DNA of 64,000 bases, from assembly GCF_001941345.1 (NCBI RefSeq), contig NZ_CP009251.1, positions 2,542,001-2,606,000 on the forward strand, in the 5' to 3' direction. The notes under the pieces were generated by a model that did not search any database, had not been told where the DNA came from, and saw nothing but the letters and a program-made list of their open reading frames with translations. Source of the stretch: Corynebacterium stationis (GTDB lineage Bacteria; Actinomycetota; Actinomycetes; Mycobacteriales; Mycobacteriaceae). Below, piece after piece: positions 8,139 to 16,411 of the stretch. Made by a program: the position numbers and the translations under genes. How positions within the stretch are numbered: the stretch's first letter is position 1; each line of letters starts with the position of its first letter.

Positions 8139-11114
8139 TTGTATGTCCACGCTATCGGGTGGGTAATCTGTGCCGTTTTAGCTTTTGTGCAGCCGTTCGG
8201 GCTGATTGCTGCGGATACTAAACATGATTTGAGCGCCGATCCTTTAGGCTTTTTAGCCGGCGCTTTTTCTGTCTACTCTGATAATTTTCCTCTTGGCCAG
8301 TTACAAAACCAGGCCTATGGCTACCTGTTTCCACAAGGTGCCTTCTTTCTCCTCACCGACTTCCTACCGGACTGGGTAGCTCAGCGTCTGTGGTGGACAA
8401 TTGTGCTGGGCGTGGGCTATTCGGGCTTTGTTGTCCTTGCCCGCAAGGTTGTCACTCTTTCCCCTGCCTGGCTGGTACTCGGCGGTTTCGTCTATGCGCT
8501 CAGCCCGCGTGCGCTGACCACGTTGACGGCGATTTCTTCGGAGACTTGGCCGGTCATGCTCGCGCCCTGGGTGGTGGCGCCGTTTCTGGTCCAGCGTATT
8601 TCCTGGCGGCATATTGCTGCCGCCGTCGTTCCGGTGGCGTGCATGGGGGCAATTAACGCCACCGCGACATTGGCTGCGTGTGTGCCCGCGGCCATCGTGT
8701 TGTTATATCGCAAACAATTCAAAGCCTTAGGTCTGTGGCTTATCGGCTGCGCGCTGGTCAGCGCCTGGTGGATTGGGCCGCTGCTCATCCTGGGCAAATA
8801 CGCGCCTGCTTTTACGGACTATATTGAATCTGCTTATGTGACCACGCGTTGGTTGAACCTGCCGGAGCTACTGCGGGGTACCACCAGCTGGTCCACGTTT
8901 GTCGATACCGAGCGCCAAGCCGGTTCCCTGTTAACCACCGAGCCACTTTTTGTCCTCGCTACCTGCGCGGTCGCCGCAGTGGGCTTGGCTGGTCTCACGC
9001 GCCTTCCAAAAGTCTGGACCGCGATGCTGCTCATCGGCATCGCCGTCATGGGAACGCACTTAGGTGTTTACCTCGATTTCCTCGATGGCGCCGGCGCTTT
9101 TATGCGCAACCTGCACAAATTCGATCCCCTGGTGCGCTTGCCCTTGGCACTCGGGGTGGCGGTCGCAGCGCATAAGCTTGCCACCCGCCGCATGGCTGCC
9201 GCCACATTGGTGGTTTTGGTCGTGCTCACCAGCACCGCGCCTGCTTGGACGGGCCGGCTGTTGCCCAAAGGCGCCTACGAGGAGGTGCCGCAGTACTGGC
9301 AGGAAGCAGCCGATTTCGTCAACGCGAATGCGCAAGATACCCGTACGCTGATTGCTCCGCAGACTTCCTTTGCACGGCAAGACTGGGGCTGGACGCGCGA
9401 TGAACCAGCGCAGCCGCTCGTCGATACTCCCCTGGCCTTCCGCGACGCCATTCCGCTTATTCCCGCTGAAGCCATCCGCGGGCTCGACGGCATCATGGAT
9501 ATCTTGCGCTACGACCCCGCCCAGGGCGCCAAAGCGCTGCAGCGCCTGGGAATCGGCGTGGTTGTCTACCGCCACGACCTGCAGAATTCCTTCACCGAAT
9601 TCGACCCGGAGGAACTTCCCGGTACCGTGCATACCTTCGGCGAGGTCGACGTCGTGCTCTTGGACGAACAACCCGACATGCTCATCGCCGACAACCAGCC
9701 CACCACCGTTGCTGGCGGCGGGGAAATCCTCGCGCTGCTCGACATGCTCGGCACCCCCGGCCCACGTCAGCTAGTCAAAGCCAACGCTGACATCGTCTCC
9801 GATACTCCAGCGCTGGTGGATAGAAACTTCGGCACACTCGACGGCGCATCCAGTGCACAATCGGCCGAAGGGGACGAATCTACCTCCAACAACGCAGCGC
9901 GCGATTATCCTAGCGCCGGGCCATTGACCACCGTGGAAGAGGGGGATGTGCGGTTGTCGGCAAAGTCATCGGCAAGCGATGCATCTGCCTTTGGCGGCGC
10001 CAACCCGGCGCGCTCATTGACCGCTGCCGCCGACGGCAACCCCGAAACCGCCTGGTGGCCAGCACCCGGACACACCGGCTGGTTGCAGCTCGACGGCGAT
10101 TTCCCCAATCCCGAAATCACGCTGACTGCCACGCGCAGCACCGAGGTGGAAATCCACGGGGCCGACGGCGCGAAGGTCACCGCCAAGCTAGAGGCCAATA
10201 CCCCAAGCACCATCACCGTGCCGGGCGGGCCGACCGAAACCATCCGCGTGGAATTGAGCGAGCGCGTCGGCATTGCCGAAATCGCGCAGGCACAGCGCGT
10301 GGTCACGGTGCCGGATACCGCCCCGGATGTACAGCAGTTCATTTTCCAGCGCCTTTTCCTGGACACCGGCATCATCATCCGCGAATTTACTGCCCCACGC
10401 GAGATGACCGTCACCCTAGATGCTGATAGAGCAGAAGTGCTTATCGATGACACCCTCTACTCCCCCGGCGACACCCTTACTCTGAGCAAAGGCACGCACC
10501 GGGTAGAAACCCGCGCGCAGTGGATGAGCCTTACCGCTACCGAGGAACAGGTGGCTTATGAAGCTACTGGCGCTGAGATTGCGGCTGCCGATTCCGAGCG
10601 GATTTTAAACAGCGGCCGGGCTTTTAATGCTGGTCTGCGCGGCTATCTCGGGGATACGGAATTGGCGCCGTTGGAAATTGACGCGGCATCTCAAGGGTTT
10701 GTGATTCCAGCAGGAGTCTCTGGCCAGTTTCACATGGAACATGTTGCCGATGGCTTATACCGCGCGTGGCTGCTCATTGGTGGAGCGATTGGCATCGCAA
10801 CGCTTGTGGCGTGCGCATGGAAAGGGCGTTTGCGCGGTGAGCCAGCGCAATTAGAAATGGGTCCGCCGTGGGTACTCGGTCTTGCGGTTCTAACTACGGT
10901 CAATTGGGTCTTCGGCATAGCCGCGCTCTGCGTGGGGGCCGTGTTGCGCTGGACCAATCTTCAGCCGGGTTATTTATCGGCTGCGCTAATGCTCATTGCG
11001 GGCGCGATGTTGGCGCGGGCGCCGTGGCCATCGGAAAGCTATGCCGGTGATTCTGTCTTGGTTGCCTGCTTAGCCGCCGCCGCTGTGGCTTGTCTTTTCC
11101 TACCGCGGAAATAA
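8139..11114 (+). CDS. aftD: Alpha-(1->3)-arabinofuranosyltransferase AftD
   Basis: 991 aa GT-C membrane glycosyltransferase that adds arabinofuranose from decaprenylphosphoryl-arabinose to arabinan of arabinogalactan/lipoarabinomannan. The N-terminal ~390 residues are polytopic; the first periplasmic loop carries SADPLGFLAGAFSVYSDNFP, with acidic residues suited to the catalytic site. A large periplasmic part (about 400-860) has a discoidin/carbohydrate-binding-like block (ARSLTAAADGNPETAWWPAP). Two or more membrane segments close the protein (about 870-985). The start is TTG 8139, the first possible codon after the in-frame TAG; it abuts the DUF2613 stop. The last 76 bases overlap the convergent acyltransferase gene. 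Confidence 0.9.
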   Translation: MYVHAIGWVICAVLAFVQPFGLIAADTKHDLSADPLGFLAGAFSVYSDNFPLGQLQNQAYGYLFPQGAFFLLTDFLPDWVAQRLWWTIVLGVGYSGFVVLARKVVTLSPAWLVLGGFVYALSPRALTTLTAISSETWPVMLAPWVVAPFLVQRISWRHIAAAVVPVACMGAINATATLAACVPAAIVLLYRKQFKALGLWLIGCALVSAWWIGPLLILGKYAPAFTDYIESAYVTTRWLNLPELLRGTTSWSTFVDTERQAGSLLTTEPLFVLATCAVAAVGLAGLTRLPKVWTAMLLIGIAVMGTHLGVYLDFLDGAGAFMRNLHKFDPLVRLPLALGVAVAAHKLATRRMAAATLVVLVVLTSTAPAWTGRLLPKGAYEEVPQYWQEAADFVNANAQDTRTLIAPQTSFARQDWGWTRDEPAQPLVDTPLAFRDAIPLIPAEAIRGLDGIMDILRYDPAQGAKALQRLGIGVVVYRHDLQNSFTEFDPEELPGTVHTFGEVDVVLLDEQPDMLIADNQPTTVAGGGEILALLDMLGTPGPRQLVKANADIVSDTPALVDRNFGTLDGASSAQSAEGDESTSNNAARDYPSAGPLTTVEEGDVRLSAKSSASDASAFGGANPARSLTAAADGNPETAWWPAPGHTGWLQLDGDFPNPEITLTATRSTEVEIHGADGAKVTAKLEANTPSTITVPGGPTETIRVELSERVGIAEIAQAQRVVTVPDTAPDVQQFIFQRLFLDTGIIIREFTAPREMTVTLDADRAEVLIDDTLYSPGDTLTLSKGTHRVETRAQWMSLTATEEQVAYEATGAEIAAADSERILNSGRAFNAGLRGYLGDTELAPLEIDAASQGFVIPAGVSGQFHMEHVADGLYRAWLLIGGAIGIATLVACAWKGRLRGEPAQLEMGPPWVLGLAVLTTVNWVFGIAALCVGAVLRWTNLQPGYLSAALMLIAGAMLARAPWPSESYAGDSVLVACLAAAAVACLFLPRK
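9967..9981. repeat. CATCG-NNAAG-CGATG imperfect palindrome, copy in aftD
   Basis: CATCGGCAAGCGATG, plus-strand sense. Arms CATCG/CGATG around spacer GCAAG. One of five exact copies plus two variants in the window, all inside coding sequence. Confidence 0.6.
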
Positions 11115-12130
11115 AGCCGCGCGGGTTCCTCAATCAGTTCATAGCTGGCATAACTCACCGCGATGGTAAACGCCACGGTGAGAATAAAGATGAGCGTAAA
11201 ATGCCCTGAGAATAACGAAATACCCGTCAGCGGGAACATCAGGCCCAAGATTGCGACGTGCCATAAGAAAATGGAATAGGAAATCTTGCCCAGGAACTGC
11301 CAGATTGTACTCTCCAAGATTTTGCTGGGCCCGCCCAGGGCATAAGGCACCACGAAGCATGCGGCGAATAGTCCGCCAGCGAGAATGCGGCGGTTAAACT
11401 CTGCCGGTTCTGGGTGTACCAAACCTTGTGGGCCAAACCATTCGCGTGAAGCCACCCACATGATTGCTGCGGCAAGCAGCCACGCGAGAGGTCGAATGCG
11501 AGAGGAGATTTTCACGCGGCCTTCACATTCCGCCGCGAGCATGCCAATCGCAAACCACAAAATATAGGACGGTGGCCAGATTTGGAAGTTGATGCCCTCG
11601 CCATCGAAAGCCGCGACGAAAGGTAGCCACGGCCAGGCAAAAGACAGCACTGCGGCGCTAATAATCGCGGCTAAGCGCCCTCGGCGACTTAGCCTGCGCA
11701 TTGCCCAGGCAATCACAGGAAGAGCAAGGTAAAAGGCCACTTCCACACACAAGGACCACAGGTGCGTGAGCCCCGGCGCGAGCCCGTCGGGGATATAGAG
11801 CTGCGTCAGCGTGAGGTTGGTGAGAATCTGCCAGATATCCATGGTCCGAGCCTCGGGGAAAAGCAGAATCACAGCGATGACGCAGACCAGATAAGCAGGA
11901 GCGATGCGCGCGGTGCGGTTGCGATAATAGTGCTGGTTAACGGGCCTGCGCCACAGCACAAAGGCCGAAAGTGCGAAGAATACTGCGACGAAATAGTCAA
12001 AGCGTTCTGCCAGTGCCCAGCCGGTGCCAGTTTGGAAGGAAACATGGGTGACAACGATTCCTAGTGCGGCTACCGCGCGGATGCCGTCTAAAGCGGGCAG
12101 GTGCTGCGGTAAAGTACTAATCGTTATCAC
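11039..12130 (-). CDS. Acyltransferase 3 family membrane protein
   Basis: 363 aa polytopic membrane protein of the OafA/acyltransferase-3 family, which moves acyl groups from CoA onto extracytoplasmic sugars. The N-terminal signature LPALDGIRAVAALGIVVTHV contains the conserved Arg and catalytic-type His; about ten hydrophobic segments follow. Rv0228 occupies the same position in M. tuberculosis, next to the DUF3068 gene. Start choice is uncertain: the first codon GTG (12130) overlaps the ribosome binding site AGGAGG (see findings). It diverges from the PgfA-like gene with only 33 bp between them and overlaps aftD by 76 bp at its 3' end. Confidence 0.85.
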   Translation of the reverse strand: MITISTLPQHLPALDGIRAVAALGIVVTHVSFQTGTGWALAERFDYFVAVFFALSAFVLWRRPVNQHYYRNRTARIAPAYLVCVIAVILLFPEARTMDIWQILTNLTLTQLYIPDGLAPGLTHLWSLCVEVAFYLALPVIAWAMRRLSRRGRLAAIISAAVLSFAWPWLPFVAAFDGEGINFQIWPPSYILWFAIGMLAAECEGRVKISSRIRPLAWLLAAAIMWVASREWFGPQGLVHPEPAEFNRRILAGGLFAACFVVPYALGGPSKILESTIWQFLGKISYSIFLWHVAILGLMFPLTGISLFSGHFTLIFILTVAFTIAVSYASYELIEEPARLYFRGRKRQATAAAAKQATKTESPA

Positions 12131-12163
12131 CTCCTGTTATTTGAATTGGATAATCTTTCTTAA

Positions 12164-13099
12164 ATGCTACGTAACCAGTCTTCGCTAAAGCTCACCGCCA
12201 TCATCGCACTGGTGTGCTTGATTGTAGGAGCGCTCGCGCCCAGCCTGGTTACCCAGCGGACGCGACCTTTGTCATTTAAAGAAGATATTTCCATCACCAT
12301 GGGCCCCGCCGAAGCCCAAGTTATGCATTGCGAAGACACCGGCGAGTGCTCCCAAGAAATTTCAGAGCTTGAGATTACACGCCATTCCACCACCGCAAAG
12401 ACCGAAGTAGATGATGCCGCAGCAGTTGCTGAAAGCACTATCGAAGCAAGCTTGGATGGAGAGAAAGTCGCCGAAATTGCCCAAAGCGCGCTGCTTAACC
12501 GCGAATCGGCGTATCCCATGGCAGGGACGGATACCACGCAGGAATTTTCCATTCATGGCGGAGCGGTACTAAATTCCGAGGGCGCGGAAATTGACGGCAT
12601 TGACTATTTCTTCCCCTCGCAAACCGAGCAGCGCTCTTATCCCTATTTCGATCCCGTGATGCAAAAATCGGAGCCGATTGACTATCTCACTGATGAGAAG
12701 GTCGCAGGTATCCCAACCTATTCCTTTTACCAGCAGCGCCAAGGGATTGAGGTTTCGCAGCTTTTCGATGATCAACGTTTCCCCTACAATCTCAGCCCCT
12801 ATTACGCTGTTGAGCGCACCGTGTGGGTAGAGCCCACGACCGGGCGCATCGTGGATGTCAACGAGAAGATGCAAATTTATCTCGCCGGTACGCCGCAAGA
12901 AGAACCGACGGATGATCGCACGTTATTCGCCACCGATATTTCCTGGGATGAAGCCTCCACGCAGGCTGAGCTGGATAAGGTGAAAAACACTGTCTTAGCC
13001 ATTCAGGTAGTCAGCATCATCGGCTGGGTCCTAGCGATTGTCGGTGCCGTGCTCTTGCTTGTCTGCGCATGGCGTTTTAGCAGGCAGCGTGAGAAATAG
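12164..13099 (+). CDS. DUF3068 protein, PgfA-like (TMM transport / LM-LAM maturation)
   Basis: 311 aa. One N-terminal membrane segment (about 10-30), an extracytoplasmic domain of roughly 240 residues, and a C-terminal membrane segment (about 282-303). It matches DUF3068 by architecture and by YFDPVMQKSEPIDY and TVWVEPTTGRIVDVNEKMQ. From memory, the mycobacterial member (PgfA, MSMEG_0317/Rv0227c) is a periplasmic polar-growth factor that works with MmpL3, and the C. glutamicum member (NCgl2760) is needed for full-length lipomannan and LAM. An MmpL3-type gene lies 7 kb downstream. Start ATG 12164. The 3' end overlaps the next gene by 11 bp, implying coupling. Confidence 0.82.
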   Translation: MLRNQSSLKLTAIIALVCLIVGALAPSLVTQRTRPLSFKEDISITMGPAEAQVMHCEDTGECSQEISELEITRHSTTAKTEVDDAAAVAESTIEASLDGEKVAEIAQSALLNRESAYPMAGTDTTQEFSIHGGAVLNSEGAEIDGIDYFFPSQTEQRSYPYFDPVMQKSEPIDYLTDEKVAGIPTYSFYQQRQGIEVSQLFDDQRFPYNLSPYYAVERTVWVEPTTGRIVDVNEKMQIYLAGTPQEEPTDDRTLFATDISWDEASTQAELDKVKNTVLAIQVVSIIGWVLAIVGAVLLLVCAWRFSRQREK

Positions 13100-14591
13100 G
13101 CTGGTCTTTTCCGCCTTCTCGGCGGCAGCAGTCCTGGCCGTAGTGTGGCCTTTTCTCTTCGGCGGTCAATTAGCGTGGCGCGACATGCTCGTCTTGGATT
13201 ACCCACAGATGACGGCGTCGAATTTCGGCGGTGGTGATCTCTTTGCCCGCAATGCGCCACAAGATGGTTTCTTAAGCATTATCGCTGTGGTGATGCCTGC
13301 GACCTGGGTGGTCAAAGCCCTGATGGTTGCTTCCGCTGTAGGCTCCGCCGCCGGAGCCTGGTGGTTAAGCAATAAAGAACTTCTTCCCACACTATCCGCG
13401 ATCGCATTGGCAGTCGCCAACCCCTTTGTCATCGAAAGGCTCTTGCAAGGCCATTGGTCGGTGGTAATTGCCGCCTGGCTTCTGCCACTGATTGCTGCCG
13501 CCGCTTTAAACGGGCGCGCACTGCTGGTGTGGCTTTTGGTATTTGTAGCGTCGCTAACGCCCACTGGCGCGCTCGTCGGCATCACTGTGGCCTTAGTGTG
13601 TATGAATAAGCATCGCCTAGTAACCCTTGGTCTGGGCGTGCTGTATCTCCTGCCGTGGGCTATTCCTGGCATCATTGCGACATTTCGCGGCGGACAGGAT
13701 ATGAACCCGTTGGCTGCAGCGCAAGCTTTTGCTCCGCGCGCCGAAGAGGCCGTGGGCACCCTCGGCGCGCTGCTGGGGCTGGGCGGAATCTGGAATGCGG
13801 ACGCAGTGCCCGACTCACGGCACTTAGGCTTTGCACTTTTTGGCCTCGGGGTCTTTGCTTGCGTGCTCCTCGGTCTCCGTTCTGTGCCCAAGCGGCTCAT
13901 CGGCTTGGCTCTTGTCGGCATGGGCATCGCTATTTTCGCTTGGCTAGCGCCCGCGGCGATGGCGTGGGCACTTGAGCATATTCCTGGTGCGGGCTTGTTC
14001 CGCGATAGTCAGAAACTGCTAATACTTGCTCTCCCCGCCTATGTCGCGGCGATCGGGCGCATTCCCGCGAAACAAACTATCGCAGCAGCATGCGCGCTGG
14101 GATTTATCATCTTGCAAACCCCCGATGCCTCATCCTCGCTTGCGGCACTGCGCGGCACCCACGCGCAGCTAGTTGACTCTGATTTGGTCCGCGAAATCGG
14201 CTCCCGCGAGGTTCTTTTCGTAGACCGCGATACCTTGGTCACTACTGATGGTCGCTTGGCCATCGACCCTTATTCCAAGGTGGTCAACAAGGTCGAATCA
14301 GGCCAGCTGACCGTCGACGGCGAGGTCGTCGACATCCCGAGCCCCCGCTGGCTAGCAGCAATGACCGCCTGGCAGAGTAATGACCGAAAAGCCGTGGAGG
14401 AACTCGGCATTGGTGTGGTCGTCGAAGGCGAAGAAATCGTTTATGAAACCGCCGCGAGCACGCCGAAAGTGCCGTGGATTTTAACCAGCCTATGGATGCT
14501 TAGTCCGCTGATTGCTGCCCTAGCCCGTGCAGCAATTCCTCGAAACGAGCGCCAGTCGAATCCCACGAAAAGCCCAGAGCAAAATCTTTAG
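13089..14591 (+). CDS. Polytopic membrane protein, Rv0226c-like, possible GT-C enzyme
   Basis: 500 aa with about ten to eleven hydrophobic segments. I start it at GTG 13089 (MRNRLVFSAF), inside the end of the PgfA-like gene. The first extracytoplasmic loop has RDMLVLDYPQMTASNFGGGD, i.e. conserved-looking acidic residues after the first membrane segment as in GT-C glycosyltransferases. The following pattern (NPFVIERLLQGHWSVVIAAW) resembles the AftD segment SPRALTTLTAISSETWPVML in order and spacing. It has no carbohydrate-binding extension. Function unknown; a glycosyltransferase role is my inference. The 3' end overlaps the converging GT4 gene by 92 bp. Confidence 0.7.
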   Translation: MRNRLVFSAFSAAAVLAVVWPFLFGGQLAWRDMLVLDYPQMTASNFGGGDLFARNAPQDGFLSIIAVVMPATWVVKALMVASAVGSAAGAWWLSNKELLPTLSAIALAVANPFVIERLLQGHWSVVIAAWLLPLIAAAALNGRALLVWLLVFVASLTPTGALVGITVALVCMNKHRLVTLGLGVLYLLPWAIPGIIATFRGGQDMNPLAAAQAFAPRAEEAVGTLGALLGLGGIWNADAVPDSRHLGFALFGLGVFACVLLGLRSVPKRLIGLALVGMGIAIFAWLAPAAMAWALEHIPGAGLFRDSQKLLILALPAYVAAIGRIPAKQTIAAACALGFIILQTPDASSSLAALRGTHAQLVDSDLVREIGSREVLFVDRDTLVTTDGRLAIDPYSKVVNKVESGQLTVDGEVVDIPSPRWLAAMTAWQSNDRKAVEELGIGVVVEGEEIVYETAASTPKVPWILTSLWMLSPLIAALARAAIPRNERQSNPTKSPEQNL

Positions 14592-15600
14592 CCGCCTGCC
14601 CTAACTTCTCCCGCAATCCGCTATCCCGGATAAGCCTCTGTGTCGCCTCGGCAAATTCTTTCTCATCATTTACCAGCAAGCCAGTCTTATTGTGCAGCAC
14701 GCTATCGCGCAGCCCGAAGGCATATCCCACAGTGGGCACACCGTGTTGGGCAGCTTCCATCACCGCCAGTCCCCAGCCTTCTTTGCGTGAGGGCATCAGG
14801 TGAATATCGGCGCGGGCTAAAAGCGCGTGCTTGTAGTCTTCGGTGACCTGCCCGTGGAAATTCACCTTCGCCAAAACTCCGCGCTCGCGCGCGTAGGTGC
14901 GCAGTTGTGCTTCCCACCAGCCGGAACCGATGATGTCCAGGGTGGCATCGGAAAGCGATGCAACCGTGTCAATCGCGTGCTCAATTTGCTTATAAGGCAC
15001 CAGCCGCGACAGCGTGACCAGGTGAATGGGAGATTCGCGTTCAATAATCGGAATGTGCGCCGGGATAGGATCCACGCCATTTTCAATGATGTGCGCACCA
15101 TGCACACCCAGCTCCGCCAAGTCCGCGCGCGAGGCAGCTGAGACCGTCACCGTCTCCGAATTCCGGTAGACCCACGGCGCAAATTGAGATTCTAAAAACC
15201 AGCCCAACCGGCCAATAACTCGACCCGCCACCGGCCACACCTCGCGGTGGCAATGGTGCGTCAGCAATACCGTCGGCTTGCCAGAAACCACCCGCGCGAA
15301 GAAAGGAATACCATTTTGGGTATCAACCACCACATCCACGCCGCGCAATGGGCCAATGCCTAAACGACCCGCAGCAATCATCGCCAAAGCGGTGGGATAT
15401 ACGCTGTATTTAGCACCACCGCGGGAGTATTTCACGCCATTGCGGACTTCACTGCGCGCAGCATTCATGTGCCGCGAGGTTCGGAAAATGACGTCGTGGC
15501 CACGGGATACCAGATACTCCCCGACGCGTTCGAGGTAGCGTTCTGAACCGCCGCCTTGTGGGTGGGTGGAATCGCGCCAGCACAACAGGAGGATCTTCAT
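14500..15600 (-). CDS. GT4 family glycosyltransferase, Rv0225-like
   Basis: 366 aa soluble GT-B glycosyltransferase. N-terminal MKILLLCWRDSTHPQGGGSE is a GT4-type start with a Gly-rich sugar-phosphate loop. The C-terminal half has the donor-binding region LMPSRKEGWGLAVMEAAQHG, with the E-x7-E retaining motif. Donor and acceptor are unknown; mycobacterial neighbours suggest an envelope glycan. ATG 15600 is chosen over the upstream codon at 15627 because the fold begins at MKILLL. It diverges from the methyltransferase gene by one base (or 25 if ATG 15626 is used there). Confidence 0.85.
   Translation of the reverse strand: MKILLLCWRDSTHPQGGGSERYLERVGEYLVSRGHDVIFRTSRHMNAARSEVRNGVKYSRGGAKYSVYPTALAMIAAGRLGIGPLRGVDVVVDTQNGIPFFARVVSGKPTVLLTHHCHREVWPVAGRVIGRLGWFLESQFAPWVYRNSETVTVSAASRADLAELGVHGAHIIENGVDPIPAHIPIIERESPIHLVTLSRLVPYKQIEHAIDTVASLSDATLDIIGSGWWEAQLRTYARERGVLAKVNFHGQVTEDYKHALLARADIHLMPSRKEGWGLAVMEAAQHGVPTVGYAFGLRDSVLHNKTGLLVNDEKEFAEATQRLIRDSGLREKLGQAAKDFALGFSWDSTGARFEELLHGLGQQSAD
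14946..14960. repeat. CATCG-NNAAG-CGATG imperfect palindrome, copy in GT4 gene
   Basis: CATCGGAAAGCGATG in plus-strand sense, inside a minus-strand gene. Arms extend to GCATCG/CGATGC. Confidence 0.6.
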
Positions 15601-15601
15601 C

Positions 15602-16375
15602 GTGGGTAATAAGCCTAGCAAGTCCATGCAACATACCCGGGCTTTAGCAACCTTTTCGCGCGCTTGGCAGCTCTTGCGGGCTTTTCGCTTTGAGCAATCC
15701 CGACCCGATATCTTCTACGGGGCGCTAGCGCGCGACACAGCTTCGCTTATCGATGCCCTCTGTCGCGACACCGGTCTCTCACTTTCCGGGGCCAAGGTCT
15801 TGGATGTCGGCGGTGGACCCGGCTATTTCGCCAGCGAGTTTGAAAACCGCGGCGCACTATATTTCGGTGTCGAGCCCGATGCCGGAGAGATGGCAGCAGC
15901 CGGAATCACGCTGAGTAATTCTGTGCGCGGGGATGGCACCGCTTTGCCCTTTGCCGATGGCACCTTTGAGGTGGTGTATTCCTCTAATGTGGCAGAGCAC
16001 ATCGACAAGCCCTGGGCGATGGCCGATGAAATGCTGCGCGTTACCCGCCCCGGCGGCATTGCCGTTATCAGCTATACCGCGTGGCTGGGACCTTTTGGCG
16101 GACATGAAACCGGGCTGTGGCAACACTATATCGGCGGCGAGTTTGCCAAGCAGCGATATGAGAAAGTCCATGGGCATCCGCCAAAGAATGTCTGGGGTGA
16201 GTCCTTATTTGCGGTCTCTGTGCGCGAAGGCATTGACTATGCGCGCGACAAAGAACTCCTAGCGGCGTTTCCGCGCTATCACCCTGCTTGGGCGTGGGCG
16301 ATTGTGCGCATGCCGGTATTGCGGGAAATCTTGACCTCGAACTTAGTGCTGGTCTTGCGCAAAAAGCCCGCCTAA
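15602..16375 (+). CDS. Class I SAM-dependent methyltransferase, Rv0224c-like
   Basis: 257 aa. SAM-binding motif I is VLDVGGGPGYF (about residues 63-73) and the acidic motif II VEPD follows. SSNVAEHIDKPWAMADEMLRV is the motif IV region of small-molecule and lipid methyltransferases (methyltransferase type 11). Substrate unknown; the neighbouring GT4 and polytopic proteins suggest a glycolipid. Start GTG 15602 or ATG 15626 (MQHTRALATF), the latter leaving 25 bp to the divergent GT4 gene. The stop codon is part of a terminator hairpin. Confidence 0.85.
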   Translation: MGNKPSKSMQHTRALATFSRAWQLLRAFRFEQSRPDIFYGALARDTASLIDALCRDTGLSLSGAKVLDVGGGPGYFASEFENRGALYFGVEPDAGEMAAAGITLSNSVRGDGTALPFADGTFEVVYSSNVAEHIDKPWAMADEMLRVTRPGGIAVISYTAWLGPFGGHETGLWQHYIGGEFAKQRYEKVHGHPPKNVWGESLFAVSVREGIDYARDKELLAAFPRYHPAWAWAIVRMPVLREILTSNLVLVLRKKPA

Positions 16376-16397
16376 CCTTCAACAGGCTGGCGGGCTT
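16364..16397. terminator. Bidirectional hairpin between methyltransferase and pckG
   Basis: AAGCCCGCC (16364-16372) pairs with GGCGGGCTT (16389-16397) with a 16-nt loop; it includes the methyltransferase stop codon. It lies between two convergent genes and can serve both. The T tract is short on both sides. Confidence 0.6.
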
Positions 16398-16411
16398 GGA
16401 TGCTTTAAGAC

